Source: Moniliophthora roreri
Taxonomy: Eukaryota; Basidiomycota; Agaricomycetes; Agaricales; Marasmiaceae
Length of the DNA stretch: 64,000 bases
Assembly (NCBI GenBank): GCA_001466705.2
Contig: LATX02000198.1
Coordinates: 372,001 to 436,000 of the forward strand
Direction of reading: 5' to 3'
Shown: piece after piece, positions 45,109-57,250 of the stretch
Layout: every line of letters begins with the position of its first letter
How positions within the stretch are numbered: the stretch's first letter is position 1
Notes under the pieces: model-generated
The model's input: only the letters and a program-made list of their open reading frames with translations
What the model was told of the DNA's origin: nothing
Database searches by the model: none
Position numbers and translations under genes: made by a program

Positions 45109-46100
45109 TCATGAATTATCCAACCTCCTTTTCTTCCTCGACTCTAGATCCTCTGGAGGATAACAGAGTGCATTTTCCTCGGCACAAGCTTCATCGTCAT
45201 CCTCATTCCAATCACTCAGCGTCTCCCACTCGTTCTCGAACTCGATATCGATACTCAGCTCGAATTCCCCATCACCCTTCTCCGTCAGCGGTAAGAACGA
45301 CGTGAGACCTGGCATTTGCATTTGAGTCGCAGGATTGTGTGTGATAGGCTGCACCCATCGTCGCTCTCGGAGCCGTTTATGTCGTTCACGGTCCTCTTCT
45401 ATTCGCCGAAAAACTTCTTGTCGTGGAAGGCGAGACGATGGTTGTTTCTTATCTCGAACGAATGGAGCATCTTTTTCTGCCCCGGGGTCGTTGGCTTGAA
45501 TCTGAACTTTGCGACTTTCCAGTACGGAGAGAACCGCCTCGATCACTTGAGGATCAATGACCCGTTTAGTGCGCCAGCTCTCCAGAATCTTCCGAAGATG
45601 TTAGGTATCGAGATGCGAGATGTTTAATGATATTTGACTCACCTGTCGAGTACTAACGAGGTTGGGAAGCCCTTCTCGACCCTCTGGAACTACATTCTCC
45701 ACGATTTTCGGAAGATCTCGTGAAACGTAATCCACGTATAAATTCGTGTTCGAGGCTTCAGAGTGTGTCTTGACAAGTAAACATGTCTCGCAAAGTGAGT
45801 CGAGGAAATAGAGAATGTTGATCCTCGAGTTAATCGAGCCCTGCAAAGAGAAAAGTCAGACCGAATACTCGACGACAGAATTAGATAGCGTACTTTCTGA
45901 CATTCCTCTACTATACAGTCCCAAAGATCTTCTCCGCATTGAGGATGATGCTTGACTGCAAATGTCACCACTTTTTGGATTGATTGCTGTGAACTTTGGA
46001 ATTAGTTCATATATGAGAATGAGGTCGAAAATTGGTATGCCTACGCGTTTAGCCTACGCAAAAGACCGAGAAAGTTCATGCGGACCTCGAATGGATCCAT
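45109..46100 (-). CDS. CTK3: CTD kinase subunit gamma (CTK3)
   Basis: Four exons from ATG 46100. CTK3 is the regulatory subunit of the CTDK-I complex, which phosphorylates Ser2 of the RNA polymerase II tail. The N-terminus MDPFEVRMNFLGLLRRLNA is joined by a phase-2 intron to SQQSIQKVVTFAVKHHPQCG, then EDLWDCIVEECQK, GSINSRINILYFLDSLCETC, YVDYVSRDLPKIVENVVPEG and ILESWRTKRVIDPQVIEAVL. This is the CID-like fold typical of the family. The C-terminal third is basic then acidic (QEVFRRIEEDRERHKRLRER; DWNEDDDEACAEEN) and ends SRKKRRLDNS, resembling a nuclear signal. Length and block order match fungal CTK3. Confidence is high. Confidence 0.88.
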
Positions 46101-46806
46101 TTTGAAGTTGGAATGAGGTTTTAAGAAAGAGTGGAATGGAGATGGTAGTGGTTTGAAGTGAGGCCGCGTTGCTGCGTCACAGCTCTTTGGAGACCTTGTT
46201 TCGCGACTGCCATCACTGACCACAAAACGAGCTGCAACCTGCAACTTTATTCCCGAAATGCTTGCTAGCTTTCCGTGTGCGTGAATTACTGAATTGCAGA
46301 CCCTGATGTTGAGGCCATGGGTTTCCCTACGAACGCTTATGCTGTATGAATGATCAAACGCAAGGTGAGCAGTCATATTCCTTGTAGTAGATATTTTCAT
46401 AGATGGATTCGTTTCATTGGTGAACATGTCAACCCTCTTTGCTTTGGTTTGGATATGCTCCCTATCCCTTCTTGGCACTCACTATTCACGGTCACCAGTC
46501 ACTGTTCGCGGAAGTCAAAGTCATGGACTCATGGTCGGGTATCGATAGGAAGGACCTGATAAAAGCACCCACCTGACTGGCAAAATTATGTTGAACACCA
46601 AGACTTTCGAATGCGCCATGTCGCGCAATACTGGTTTTCGACTGCGTCATGCATGCCGATTCGCGCGTTAGCCGTTATATGCCAATGAACTAGATGGTGT
46701 GCTTATGATGGCAGGACATGTCGGCTGGCTTGGTATTTGCATGTGCAAGATTTAAGGTAGAGGATACCTGAGATAACGGATAGGTCCGTTTCCTCTCGTG
46801 CTTCCC
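46101..46806. other. Intergenic stretch, divergent promoter
   Basis: Shared upstream region of CTK3 (minus) and the MFS permease (plus). No gene or repeat is recognised. Confidence 0.4.
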
Positions 46807-49464
46807 ATGTCCAGCCAACCAGACCACGACTCCATCCGTAAGAACGACGTCGACCGCATGACGGTGGCTAGCTTGGACACGAGTTCCATCAAACACCCAC
46901 CTACAGACCTCGTCGACGAAGAGCCAAAACCATTCAGGCTGACTTCGTGGGTCTTTCGACGCCATGACCTAAAGCCCTTCGACGAGAATGCAATCAGTAC
47001 TCGACGTTCAATCCTCGATGATTCTGATATAGGTCATCTTTACTGGCCGAAGAAGAATCACGAAAGCTACCATCGTTTTGACCCGAAAGCTAGGTGGACG
47101 TATGCTGAAGAGAGGGTGAGGACTTAGCTTCCAGTATATGTGCCTTCTAATGATGATTTCTCAGAGATTGGTTCGGAAGATTGATTGGAAGGTGATGCTA
47201 TGGGCTGCGATAAGCTTCTCAGCTCTCAACCTCGACCGGGGCAATCTCAGCCAAGCGAACACCGACAATTTCCTTCTAGGTAAGGTTACCCTACACTGTG
47301 TTATTGATTGAAGGCCATATCTTGAACAGATATGGGGTGAGTCGACTCTTCGTTTCTTCGTCCACAGGTTTGAAATCATTTACATGGATTCTGTTAAAAG
47401 AATGACGGCAAGTCTCGCCCTCGCTCATTTTACTATCCGCTGATCTAAGACCGAATAGACCAATGGCGCGTAACTCAGTTGATCATCTCCAGTATCATAT
47501 TGAAATGTATCATACGAACAGACTTCAACCTGGGAAATAGCTTATTTCGTATCGCCTTTCTATGTGCCGAATTGCCTTCGCAAATTGTTTCTAAGCGTGT
47601 CGGTACTCTTCATTCGTAGCAGAATCGGAAAGTTGACCGACTATCCCTTTCACTAGCTTGGACCTGACCGCTGGATCCCAATTCAAATGGTTGCGTGGTC
47701 TATCGTGACACTGGCTCAGTTCTGGCTGAACGGTCGAACGTCGTTTCTTGTCTGTCGAGCACTGCTTGGGTAAGGGTTCCCGGTTTACTTTCAACTTTCC
47801 TTTCCGTCTGCTGAGCACGTAAAACAGGTTCATTCAGGGAGGGTGAGCGAATCCAAACCAGGTGCATGAACCATCTCCGAGATAATAATCGTGTGTCATG
47901 AAGGTTTATTCCTGATCTCATCTTATATTTGTCCTGTATGTCTGCTTCAGCTTTGGATGCTGGCCATTTTTGACATGAAACGCAGACTTCTACACAAAAT
48001 ATGAGCTGCCCTTACGGTTGGCCCTCTTCTGGATGTCCGCAAATGTGTGCAGCATCTGTGCTAGCTTTATCGCCTTCGGTGTGCTTCGTATGAGAGGTGT
48101 TCTGGGACGTGAGGGTTGGAGGTTTGTATGCTCTTCCTACAGTGACAATCAATCACTGATTAATTACTGGCAGGTGGTTGTTCCTTGTTGAGTACGACTT
48201 ACAGCCATACCGTTGCACTGTTCTTTCCATCATATTGATTCTCTTGAAGGGGTTGCTTGACCGCCGCCCTTGGGATTGCCACCTTTTTCCGCATGCCCCC
48301 ATCTCCCACTCAAACCAAAACCTGGTACCGACCGAAAGGGTGGTTCACCGAGGAGGAAGAAATCATAGCTGTGAACCGAGTAATGAGAGATGATCCATCC
48401 AAGGTACTGTCTACAGCTCTGTCTTGATTGACCTAGCTTAGCTCTTTGAACTTTCGCAGGGCGACATGCACAATCGCGAGGGCCTCACCCTTCGGAGACT
48501 CTGGATGGCAATATGTGATTACGACTTGTGGCCGCTGTATATCATGTGCGTGTGGATCATTATCTCACAAAAAAGGGGGAAGAAACTGAAATTTATCCAC
48601 ATTGCAGCGGCTTAACATTCGGTATACCAGCAAGTCCGCCCAATACTTACCTGACATTGTCTCTTCGAAATATTGGCTTCGACACCTTCCAGAGCAATCT
48701 CTTAACCATACCTTCAACAGTAGCCACTATGGTGACCATGTTCGCAATCACTGCGATATCGGAAATGGTGAATGATAGGTCTTTGGTGGCGATGTCTCAA
48801 GACGTCTGGATATTGCCATTTTTAGTGGCCCTCTACTGTCTCCCGGAGAATCCTAACCAATGGGTGTACTTTGTATGTCGTCCGTACTGCATATTGAGTC
48901 AAATGTACTAAAGCCCCAGCAAACGTAGGGCGTCGCATCCACGCTATTGGCTCATCCGTACACGCACCCCATTCAAGTAAGTCTTGTGTACCACCTGACT
49001 AGGTTCATAACTTTGATTTTGGTCCAAGGTAGGCTGGTGTTCTCGTAATAGTGGTGCAGTGGCGAGCCGCACGATCAACGCCTCGATCTATAATATGGCT
49101 GTACAGGCCTCTGGAATCATTGCGTCCCAGATCTATCGTAAAGATGATGCCCCTCGATGTTCGCGTTCATTGTTTCACGGTCACCGTGCTTCCTCTCACC
49201 CAGTTACACAGACCGTCGAGGAAACACGATCCTTATCGCTATATGTAGCTTCAATATTCTCATCCTGTACCCATTTACAAAAGCCTATTATATGTGGAGG
49301 AATCGGCAGAGGGACAAGATATGGAACGCGATGACGACAGAGGTGGGTTGTGTCTAAGCCGCAAGTTCTTCTCGCTCATCTGATCTTTACAGGAGAAGAT
49401 TCATTACCTGAAGACTACGAAGGACGTTGGAAATAGAAGACTGGATTTCAGATTCGCACACTGA
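46807..49464 (+). CDS. MFS permease, DAL5/allantoate family, copy 1
   Basis: A multi-exon gene whose product would import an organic anion or nitrogen compound (DAL5-like permeases carry allantoate, ureidosuccinate or vitamins). The N-terminus [20 protein letters not shown] is cytosolic, followed by [20 protein letters not shown] and RYS-type [18 protein letters not shown]. Helices follow: [113 protein letters not shown] and so on to the tail RRLDFRFAH (TGA 49462). One region, 47281-47520, does not join simply: an exon GHILNRYG plus a 7-base micro-exon followed by a GC donor restores frame but is speculative. A paralog lies at 60100-62610 on the other strand. Confidence 0.78.
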
Positions 49465-49717
49465 ACGTCTGAATGCTGTCCATCTTGTATAAATATCCAT
49501 TAAAGAGTGTATGATATAACTGTTTATATGCATAGAGGCTGCACAAAGCACTGCGGTTTATCCTAAGCTATATTCCAAGCAAAATTGTGCGTACTAACTG
49601 AAATAAGTTACATTGATGAAGGTATCATTGCAAATGTGAATGTGATGGAAACGTCTGCAGAACACAGCAAATTAGCCAGCTGATCTGGACAATAAGACAG
49701 GGAAACTCACGGCGTGA

Positions 49718-51420
49718 TCATTGTTCTGTGTAGTTGGGAGGAACATCAATTATCTGTCCGTGCTGTGGGTACCTGACTCCGCTATCTTGGTGACGCCTCT
49801 CGATCGGGGGTCCCGTCGACACTGCATCTCTCTGAGCGCTCTTCAAATCAGCCCAATTCTGATTTGGGGCCGGTGCAGTCGTTGGCCCAGGATTTGCGAC
49901 CGTAAAGCCGCCATACGATTGAGAAGTAGAGTTGGCGGAATTGGAGTTTGAGCCACTATACACGGAGCCCGGAGCATGGTCATCACTGTACGGATCGAAT
50001 CCTTGACTTATGTGATCATGAGCACCTGCTGGAGGGGGTGAGGTTGGAGTGCTGTATACCGAGTTATCGCTATACGGCGTATGTCCAGAATTCAGGGTAG
50101 GAGCAGGGCGGGAAGCTGCAGCTGCGCCAGGAGTTGCATACATGTTATTGGGGTTGAACGGTACTGAGTCGTAATAGCCTCCTGCACGGTTCTGGGCATT
50201 GCGCCGTCGCAGGAAAAAGGATATAGCAAAGCCGAGCAGCGCTAAACCTGCAATACCTCCAATGACCCCGCCAACAATAGGTCCCACAGGCGTTTTATCC
50301 GAGGTTGAAGAACCAGAATTGGAGCTGGAGTCGGAATCTCTCGTCGGGAGTGAACCGGCAGTTGTCGAGGTGGTATTTAATTGTGCACCACCCTCGCTAG
50401 CGGTTATGTAAAAGTAATCGATAGAGAGCCATTGGAGAGGATCGTCACCATTCTTTACACCACTAAAGGTGATCACCATCTCATGAGATCCCGGATTTAG
50501 CTGAGGTGTCGTGAACAAAAGTTCGTGGTAGTAATCTGTCAGGTTATTGGGAAGGCCAGGGATCGACCGGCTCTCTGGGATCTCAAAAGTAGTGTCACCA
50601 GAATTATCGACATAATAGCGTCCACTGGAGCCTTGCCAGTGCTTATCAGATCCCTCGTTGAACCCGTAAAGGGAAACACCAGTCCCTGAGAGACAGAATG
50701 AATAGTCATGCGTTGAACGGGCATAGGCAACGCACCATTGAAGTCTAATGAAAGACTAGCCCCTGTCGTACCCGTGCCGTTGAACAATATTCCAATCGGC
50801 TTCCAGCTCCCAGAGTTGTTGTCGTATCGGATGCTTGGGTCACTTCCATCGATTTTCATGACTTCGTTCGCGAGATTTGCATCGGGATTTGGAACGTATT
50901 CAATCTTGTCCAGCCAGAACATTTGCGTATTCGGATCGTCGACCGTGACGTTCACGGTAAGAGTGTGTGGTTGACGAGACAAGCGGCCTTGCTCGCACAA
51001 CACATTGTGCGTCAAATCGAACAGAGCACTTCTGTACTCAACCTTCCTAATCGCACTCCCATCCACTTGACAAGTCCACTTGGCTAATACCGTGGCATTG
51101 TCACGGGTGGTGGCAGGGTCACGAGTGACCCTACGGTGTCTTTTGCTCCCCGAACTTGAATGAATTCGCCTGGGATCGGGAAGAGATAATGAATCCTCGA
51201 TGCGGCCTGCGGATCTTGAATACACACCTTCAAACGCGAAACTGAAGCTGGCACTGTTCTGGGTCGTCCCATGCATGGAATGATTGTAAGGTGGACCAAA
51301 AATACCCAAGTTATCGAAGGTCCCGACGTCCAGCGACCATTCCCCTTCGTATTTAACTCTCGCGTCGGTGTCGTCCACTACCACCCTTCGTGGGTATTCA
51401 AGGTCAGATGGATAACTCAT
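49718..51420 (-). CDS. Single-pass membrane protein with Gly/Ser-rich stalk
   Basis: From ATG 51420 the protein reads MSYPSDLEYPRRVVVDDTDA then RVKYEGEWSLDVGTFDNLGI and FGPPYNHSMHGTTQNSASFS. This is the usual opening of a large Agaricomycete family with two beta-rich outer domains. A second block contains LNGTGTTGASLSLDFNG and, after a 50-base intron near 50690-50735, GVSLYGFNEGSDKHWQGSSG and ELLFTTPQLNPGSHEMVITF. A Ser/Thr stalk (DSDSSSNSGSSTSDKTPVGP) leads to one membrane helix, IVGGVIGGIAGLALLGFAIS, with a FFLRRRN stop-transfer, and a 150-residue disordered tail ending PPNYTEQ. No N-terminal signal peptide is seen, so a first exon may be missing. Role unknown; possibly surface sensing. Confidence 0.7.
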
Positions 51421-52496
51421 TGAAAAGCGGAAAAAGGCAGGAGGGGGTGATGGGCGAAAGGCAGAAAGGCAGGGTTGAATTGCCCTATGGCCTTAATGGA
51501 ACGAACACTCAAGTGCTGAACCCCGACGGACAAGGGCCGGGTGATTTTTGTTTGATATCATGTCGCCAATCTGCAACGTTTCAACACTATCACACGGGCA
51601 GTATATGCACAGTTGTATACGCACAGTTGTATGCCGCAGATCCTGATAGCCCAGTGCTCTCTTTTCCACAGGATTGTGAAAGCAAGCAAAGCCTTAAAGG
51701 GTGGGGGCCTTATCATAATGCTTACCCCTGAGCACAGCCGAAATTTTCTTGGGAGAACGTCAAGACAGCAACTGTCGTCTTGCGACCCTAAGAACTTGTC
51801 GCATCAGTGATTGGAAGTTTGGGTGACGGCATTAGAAGTGAAACCCTTACCCTATACGGTATCTGGGGAAGAGTACGCCGCAAATACCGCTGTAGCCTGT
51901 TGGGCGCAGGGGAGAATGCCTTGATTCGGCGGCCACCGACGCGGGCAGTTGGGCGGGACCGGAACGTCTATGGGTCTCCGCTGAGACGAACACTACGTTC
52001 AGGTGACTCAGATGAGAACTATAAGCTCGGTCACAAAATCAGAGTCAACAGGTTGAGTACTTGGGTACTTACGCACAAGTAAAAGGAAGCCGTATACGCG
52101 TAGTTCTTGTGCGAAAGTCTTTGCTTGGCTCATTGAATATGGCACATGCTGGATCAAGGACTAGATATCCGCGGTTCGGCAGCGTTCCGTGTTATCAAAC
52201 AAAGCAATCTGCATGCACAGGTGTTATTATGAAAGGGAAGCATGATTATGAAGGCAAGAGAACGTACAGTGTTGAAGTACCACCCCGAGGTCATACGGTA
52301 GTCTAAGATGGTGAAATCTTTCCATTCGGATTATTGTAAGTAAATGGCTTATAGCGGAGTCAGCCTAACCCTAGCCCTAACCATCCTCTTGAGCGCTCCA
52401 GCAACCAAACACGACTTCTTGAACTCGGACCACTACCATCTCGGCTACATATTCTCCTCTTAGTTCTGCACAACTTCTCAGCGATAGTTCTCATAT
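51421..52496. other. Intergenic stretch with short telomere-like sequence
   Basis: About 1.1 kb without a convincing gene. At 52364-52382 lies CCTAACCCTAGCCCTAACC, matching the CCCTAA telomere unit imperfectly three times. Open frames at 51390-51731 and 51807-52082 (plus) lack support. Confidence 0.4.
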
Positions 52497-55476
52497 ATGA
52501 GCTATATCACGACCCCTCCACCCCAGGAGTCTTCCACACACGCGTCGAACTCTGGCGAGGTATCGAAGGCCGAGGAACCTCACCCTTGCATGAATCAATC
52601 TGTCGTCGATGAAAATGCAACTCAGGACGTTGCGCAGGAAACCGCACAGCCTGATTTGTCCAAAACTCAGATCTCTGTCGACGAGGTCACGGATTGTATC
52701 GAAGTTCCTTCGGTCGAGCCTACAGTGGAAACTGTATTAGGCGAGGCTCTATGTGAAATGGAGGTTCCTTCTCTAGGACATGTTCGCAGCTATTATGAAG
52801 ACCCGGAGTCTGACGGTGAATCTACCGAGGATGACGATGACGGCTCTAGTCCCTCTAACCTTGCCAACCGTATTCGCAATCTCGTCACAACACTCGCGTC
52901 TCGATCTCGCCCAGCGCCAGATGCCCCACCATCTGATATACCCGAGCGAATTCTCCGTGACAGCATTACTGGCCAGCCTGTACCATTCCCAGACGCCGCC
53001 TTTCTTACTGATACCGACCTCACCGCCAAGCTGAGGAGCAAGTTGGCCATGAACGGTGGATGCCGTTGCTCTAAGGGCAAGGGTTTGGCGAAACAGAGTG
53101 TTTGGGACGTCTTGGATAGTTATAAGGCGCCTCCAGCTCACAAATGGTGTGCGGACCTGCCGGACGTGCTTGCGAGAAACACCGACAGACTAGATACCCT
53201 TCCTACCTCTATCGATGGCCATATCATCGTCGACGACTCCAGTGTCATGATGTATTTTCCTCTGGTACCCGACAAGAGTTCGCAGGTTGAGCTCGCCCAG
53301 TCGAACCTCGTACCGATTACCGCTCCATCTACCGGGAAGGAGAAGCCCAAGACGAAGAAGCTCTTGAAGAGATATAGGATGTATGACACGTTTAAGAAGG
53401 GCGACGGTGAAGTAGAGCGTGATCGATCGTTGACCTGGAAGTTTTGGTCAATGAAGCCGAAACTCACCTCGCCTTCAGCTGAAGTGATTACTGCGCCTTC
53501 ATCCCCCGCGAAGCCCGAGGTCAAGCAGCGTGTCTGGGTGCCATCAAACACGAAGATGAGCGTGCAAGCGCTGTGGTGGGGATACCGACTGTGAGTACCA
53601 AGATTTCTCTGATGTTTCTGGAACACAATTGTTGATCTGTTCGGTCATATTTAGGTTCTTACCTCCACCCGTCCTCGAGATCCTCTCACATGAAGAGGTC
53701 GAAGCAACCAAACGCGTTTCAATGATTGCCACTTCATTGAGTTGGATGTTCGCCAATCTTCCTGTGAGTGGAATACCAAGTCATCTCCTTTTGCTTCTAA
53801 GCTTCGAACATTCACACTAGGTTACGCTGTTCCCCCCACCTATGCAACCTGCATTGCTGATGTTACAGAAACTTCTGCCGTATTTAAGCTATATCGGGAC
53901 CTTCATTAGCTGGAGCTGGGATACTATCAAGTCGTTTGACGAAGGTGAGCTACCTTTTAATTTCTGACCACAATTTGACTATACTCACGCGTCTTTCTGG
54001 ACAGGTCACGGCGTTATCCTCTCTGCGACATGGTTACTTCCTGTAGCCCTCATTCCTGGCACATGGGAAACATACGACTATCCTGTCCAGTCTCAAGAAT
54101 CCGAAGAGCCAGAACCAGAGCCCAAGCTGGATTTTGCTGCTCGTTTACCTACTTCCGTTGTCTCTTTAGTCTCTCGTTCGCGTCGATCTTCGATCATGAA
54201 GGAAGAAGATTCGAAAGGCTCGCGCTCACGTCGGTCTTCCATTATTAGTGAAATTTCGAGGCGTTTATCCCTCCGCTCGACCTCCCCATCTTTCGCTCAG
54301 TCTGCGTCAGACACGAAGAATCTGAACCCATTAATGTCGACAACATCTACATCTTTAGCTCAGTCTTCGCGTTCTCTCGCCTCAGAATTGAATCCACCTT
54401 CGAGCACACCCCCCGCTGAAGGCAAATCATTCTCTTTGCTCAATGTCCAAGCCTCGAATTTACCTGTATCACTATCTTCCACGCCGATCACTGTCACATC
54501 AAACACGGAATCATCGCCTGAAAGTGAACCATCAAATCTGCCTTTACCTCCGTCTTCTATGTCCTTAGCATCATCGTCTCCTACTCTAGCATCGAACGTA
54601 TCCTCCTCGCAAGCAACAAGCACTACCTCGTCTTTGTTCACAGACCAGCCATACACATTCCAGACATCATCTTCTCTCCTAACATCGAACGCGTCCTCGC
54701 AAGTATCGGATTCAACTGTATCTTCTCAACGACAATCTTCAAGTTCCGGCATGTCATCGACCTCATTAAGACCCGAACCTTCCTCCTCTCATTCTATCGA
54801 AACCCGAATCAAAACCGATTCAGAGATATTTCCGTTGCCGTCGCCGTACTCGGCTTCCAAGATTTCTAGCGATACACAGTCTCCCCGTCCAATTGCTATT
54901 GATTCTGCTCCTACGTCCGAACATATTGCAGGATTACCAGAACAGTCTGCTGCGCCAGCTACACCCGCTCGACCGATTACCGGCTTGCCAAAGTCAACGT
55001 CAGGATCACCGGTGTTGTCGCCTACGACTGCGAAGAGGACTGCAGATGCGATCCAAATGTTGGAAAAACGGGCTGTGGAGCCTTTGACTGTGGCGCCAGC
55101 TGGTCGTGAAGGAGATTTGAATGTTGGGGATGTGAAGACGGGTTCAGAGAGCGTGGATGCAGTTCAGGAGGTCGGGGAAATTGAGCAGGAGACGGAGAAG
55201 CCTTTCAAGAAGAGGAAGCCCGAACATGAACGCGAAACCACGATACCAAAGTCTGACAGTGTTCTGTCTGATAGGACAAACTGTGAGCAAGAGGAAGAGA
55301 AGCGGGATGTTGTCGTGGCGTGTGAAGAGAATCTCCCGCCTAATGTGATGTCGAAGGAGGAAGACAAGTGTGGCGTTGCGGAGAATACCCCTGCGAGGAC
55401 CGAAGATAAGAAGGAGAAGAGGAAGAGTAGAGGTTTGGTTGGTGGGTTGTGGAGGTTGTTGACCGGGAGTGGCTGA
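52497..55476 (+). CDS. Conserved Ser-rich basidiomycete protein of unknown function
   Basis: Four exons: 52497-53590, 53655-53763, then after an intron ending at 53868 (or 53820) an exon to 53944, and 54005-55476. The N-terminal 365 residues start MSYITTPPPQESSTHASNSG, are acidic at DPESDGESTEDDDDGSSPSN, and contain an ordered segment: DSITGQPVPFPDAAFLTDTD and MNGGCRCSKGKG. A compact conserved core crosses the introns: FLPPPVLEILSHEEVEATKR, MIATSLSWMFANLP, KLLPYLSYIGTFISWSWDTI and GVILSATWLLPVALIPGTWE, with amphipathic or membrane-like helices. The last 400 residues are Ser-rich and end RGLVGGLWRLLTGSG, a possible amphipathic helix. I do not recognise the family beyond its look of a conserved mushroom protein; membrane-surface binding is conceivable. 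Confidence 0.65.
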
Positions 55477-55850
55477 GCACTACTAGCCCTGGAACATTAT
55501 TCATCTCTTCTTCACATATTGGTATCGTTTTGTACAGTTGTTTAGTGAATGTATGTCGGGCAGGTTTTCTTGTTACGCATCGATTTAAGCTAGTATTGTC
55601 TACATAAATGGAGGTAAATTGTAATTACTGATGAATGTAACAAAGCGTACAGAATGCAAGTTGACGAGATACAAGAAAATACGGACAATAGGTAAGATAG
55701 AATGATTGTAGTAAAGGTCGTGATGATTTGGGATAGAAATGTGCAATCGTTCGTGTTCTAGTTGAGACTTGGCCCAATAAATAGTTCCACCTGCTACAAA
55801 AGCTCGTGAGAAGAGAGTACACAACGAAGGAAAGCACAACTGACTGCGAA

Positions 55851-56309
55851 TCAAACCCGTGAAGCATGGTGCTTGTTCCACCTCGACCCCCTTTTCAGTT
55901 GGAAAAAGTACCTCACGTTCACCCGGATCTCCCTGAAAAACGAAGGTTTAGGTTTTCCAGGTCCTGTTTGTCCCTTCCGCTTGAACCACGTGCACCGAAA
56001 ACGTACGCGCCGATCGGTCTGTTCCTTGACCCAGGGTCCATTTTCATCCGCCTCCGACCCAATCCACGGATGATTGGGACCGAGAGTTGCTTCATATTCG
56101 GGTAGCGTAACGTCACGCCACGAACTGCGACGATGGTCAGGGTGGATGTAGTCGGAAAAGTCGACGTGAGAGCTTCGGACGACGTAGGGACGTTCGGGTT
56201 TGATTGGGCGGCGTGTACTCCTGCCTAGACGTTTCTGGCGTTCGTCTGTGTAGTATTGGGTGCGGTTACGGTTACGGTGGAGGCAGTAGGGGATGCAGAT
56301 GATAGGCAT
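55851..56309 (-). CDS. Small basic protein of unknown function
   Basis: A single open frame of 152 codons starts MPIICIPYCLHRNRNRTQYY and contains RSSHVDFSDYIHPDHRRSSW, RDVTLPEYEATLGPNHPWIG and VRFRCTWFKRKGQTGPGKPK, ending KHHASRV. It is rich in Arg and Tyr/Trp. Its last 24 codons after VNVR follow a possible donor (GTACTTTTTCC), so the real 3' end may be spliced. No domain is recognised. The frame and composition look coding. Confidence 0.45.
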   Translation of the reverse strand: MPIICIPYCLHRNRNRTQYYTDERQKRLGRSTRRPIKPERPYVVRSSHVDFSDYIHPDHRRSSWRDVTLPEYEATLGPNHPWIGSEADENGPWVKEQTDRRVRFRCTWFKRKGQTGPGKPKPSFFREIRVNVRYFFQLKRGSRWNKHHASRV

Positions 56310-57217
56310 GGTTTTGCTGTGGTAGGATGTGGTTCTGACAGAGGATCTGGAAGAGTCTAACTTTTGTGATTCGTGAACGGGTGGTTTGATAATGATATAG
56401 CTGTGGCCCTCCGTGGCCTTTTATGGTTACAGAACGATCCAAACGCTCAACTCTTGTCCTTGCCACACGTGGTTGCGGCCGGAAATTGGTCAAAACTCAT
56501 TGAACCCGAAGTACGTGTAGTGCTTCTGGAGTGGCACCATCTTGAAAAGGTGTTTAAGCACAAAACCTGATGAAAAGAATTGGAGCCAAGTTGAGAACCG
56601 GCAGGACCTGGAGATTAGGCCCAGCATTTGGAGGACACACCTCAGAACACCTCCTAGAACCTCCACAAACGACAAAGTAGTAGCTCCCATTTTTTCTGGG
56701 ATGAGGTTCGGAGAGGGTCGATAACCTTGCTTTATGATAAGAGTGGAGATGGAAGCCTTCACTCAGAAACAGGCACTAGACGAGGACCCCCGATGATAGG
56801 TGCTGATGTCGTTTGGAGATTTGGACAAAAACTGGGCCCGAAGAGTCCAACAGCTGTCCTGAGTTTGGACAAAAACTGGCCCGCCGCAGGCAGAAGCCGG
56901 ATCCAGAGTTTGGACAAAAACACCTATTATCGGGGGTCCTACTAGACGCCTAACGTATCGTACCGATATGTGAATAATAAGACTGGGCCGGCGTTGAAGG
57001 TTGAAGGTTGAGGGGCCTCCCGGGAGATTGTGAGCGAGTTTTGACCTTGTAAAACCACAGGTTTTCCCTTCCTTCACATGCTTTACATAGTCGTAAATCA
57101 CAAAGATAAAACATCCCAAAGAGGGCCTAGGGTAGTTTCAGAAAGGGGAGGGAACAAGATGCAGTCAGAGAAATTCGCTTACGTTTATCTATCATCTATC
57201 TGGGAGTCCAGGCAGCC
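56310..57217. other. Gene-free stretch with inverted-repeat elements
   Basis: Apart from the two inverted-repeat elements listed separately, no gene is seen here. Confidence 0.5.
56783..56940. mobile_element. MITE-like element with 20-base terminal inverted repeats
   Basis: Left end 56783-56802, AGGACCCCCGATGATAGGTG; right end 56921-56940, whose reverse complement differs by one base (GATAATAGG). The 158-base interior has three direct copies of TTTGGACAAAAAC (near 56819, 56864 and 56908), two of them followed by TGG and G/C-rich sequence. Size, inverted ends and lack of coding capacity fit a non-autonomous DNA transposon. No clear target duplication was seen. Confidence 0.6.
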
Positions 57218-57250
57218 TCATTGTATCGGTACGATACAGTGGGCGTCTAG
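56942..57250. mobile_element. Second inverted-repeat element, adjacent to the first
   Basis: Left arm 56942-56970 (CTAGACGCCTAACGTATCGT…) and right arm 57221-57250 (TTGTATCGGTACGATACAGT…) are reverse complements with few mismatches. Each arm contains the near-palindrome TATCGGTACGATA. The pair bounds a 309-base segment without coding potential. The right arm overlaps the end of the gene at 57218-57546. Confidence 0.55.
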
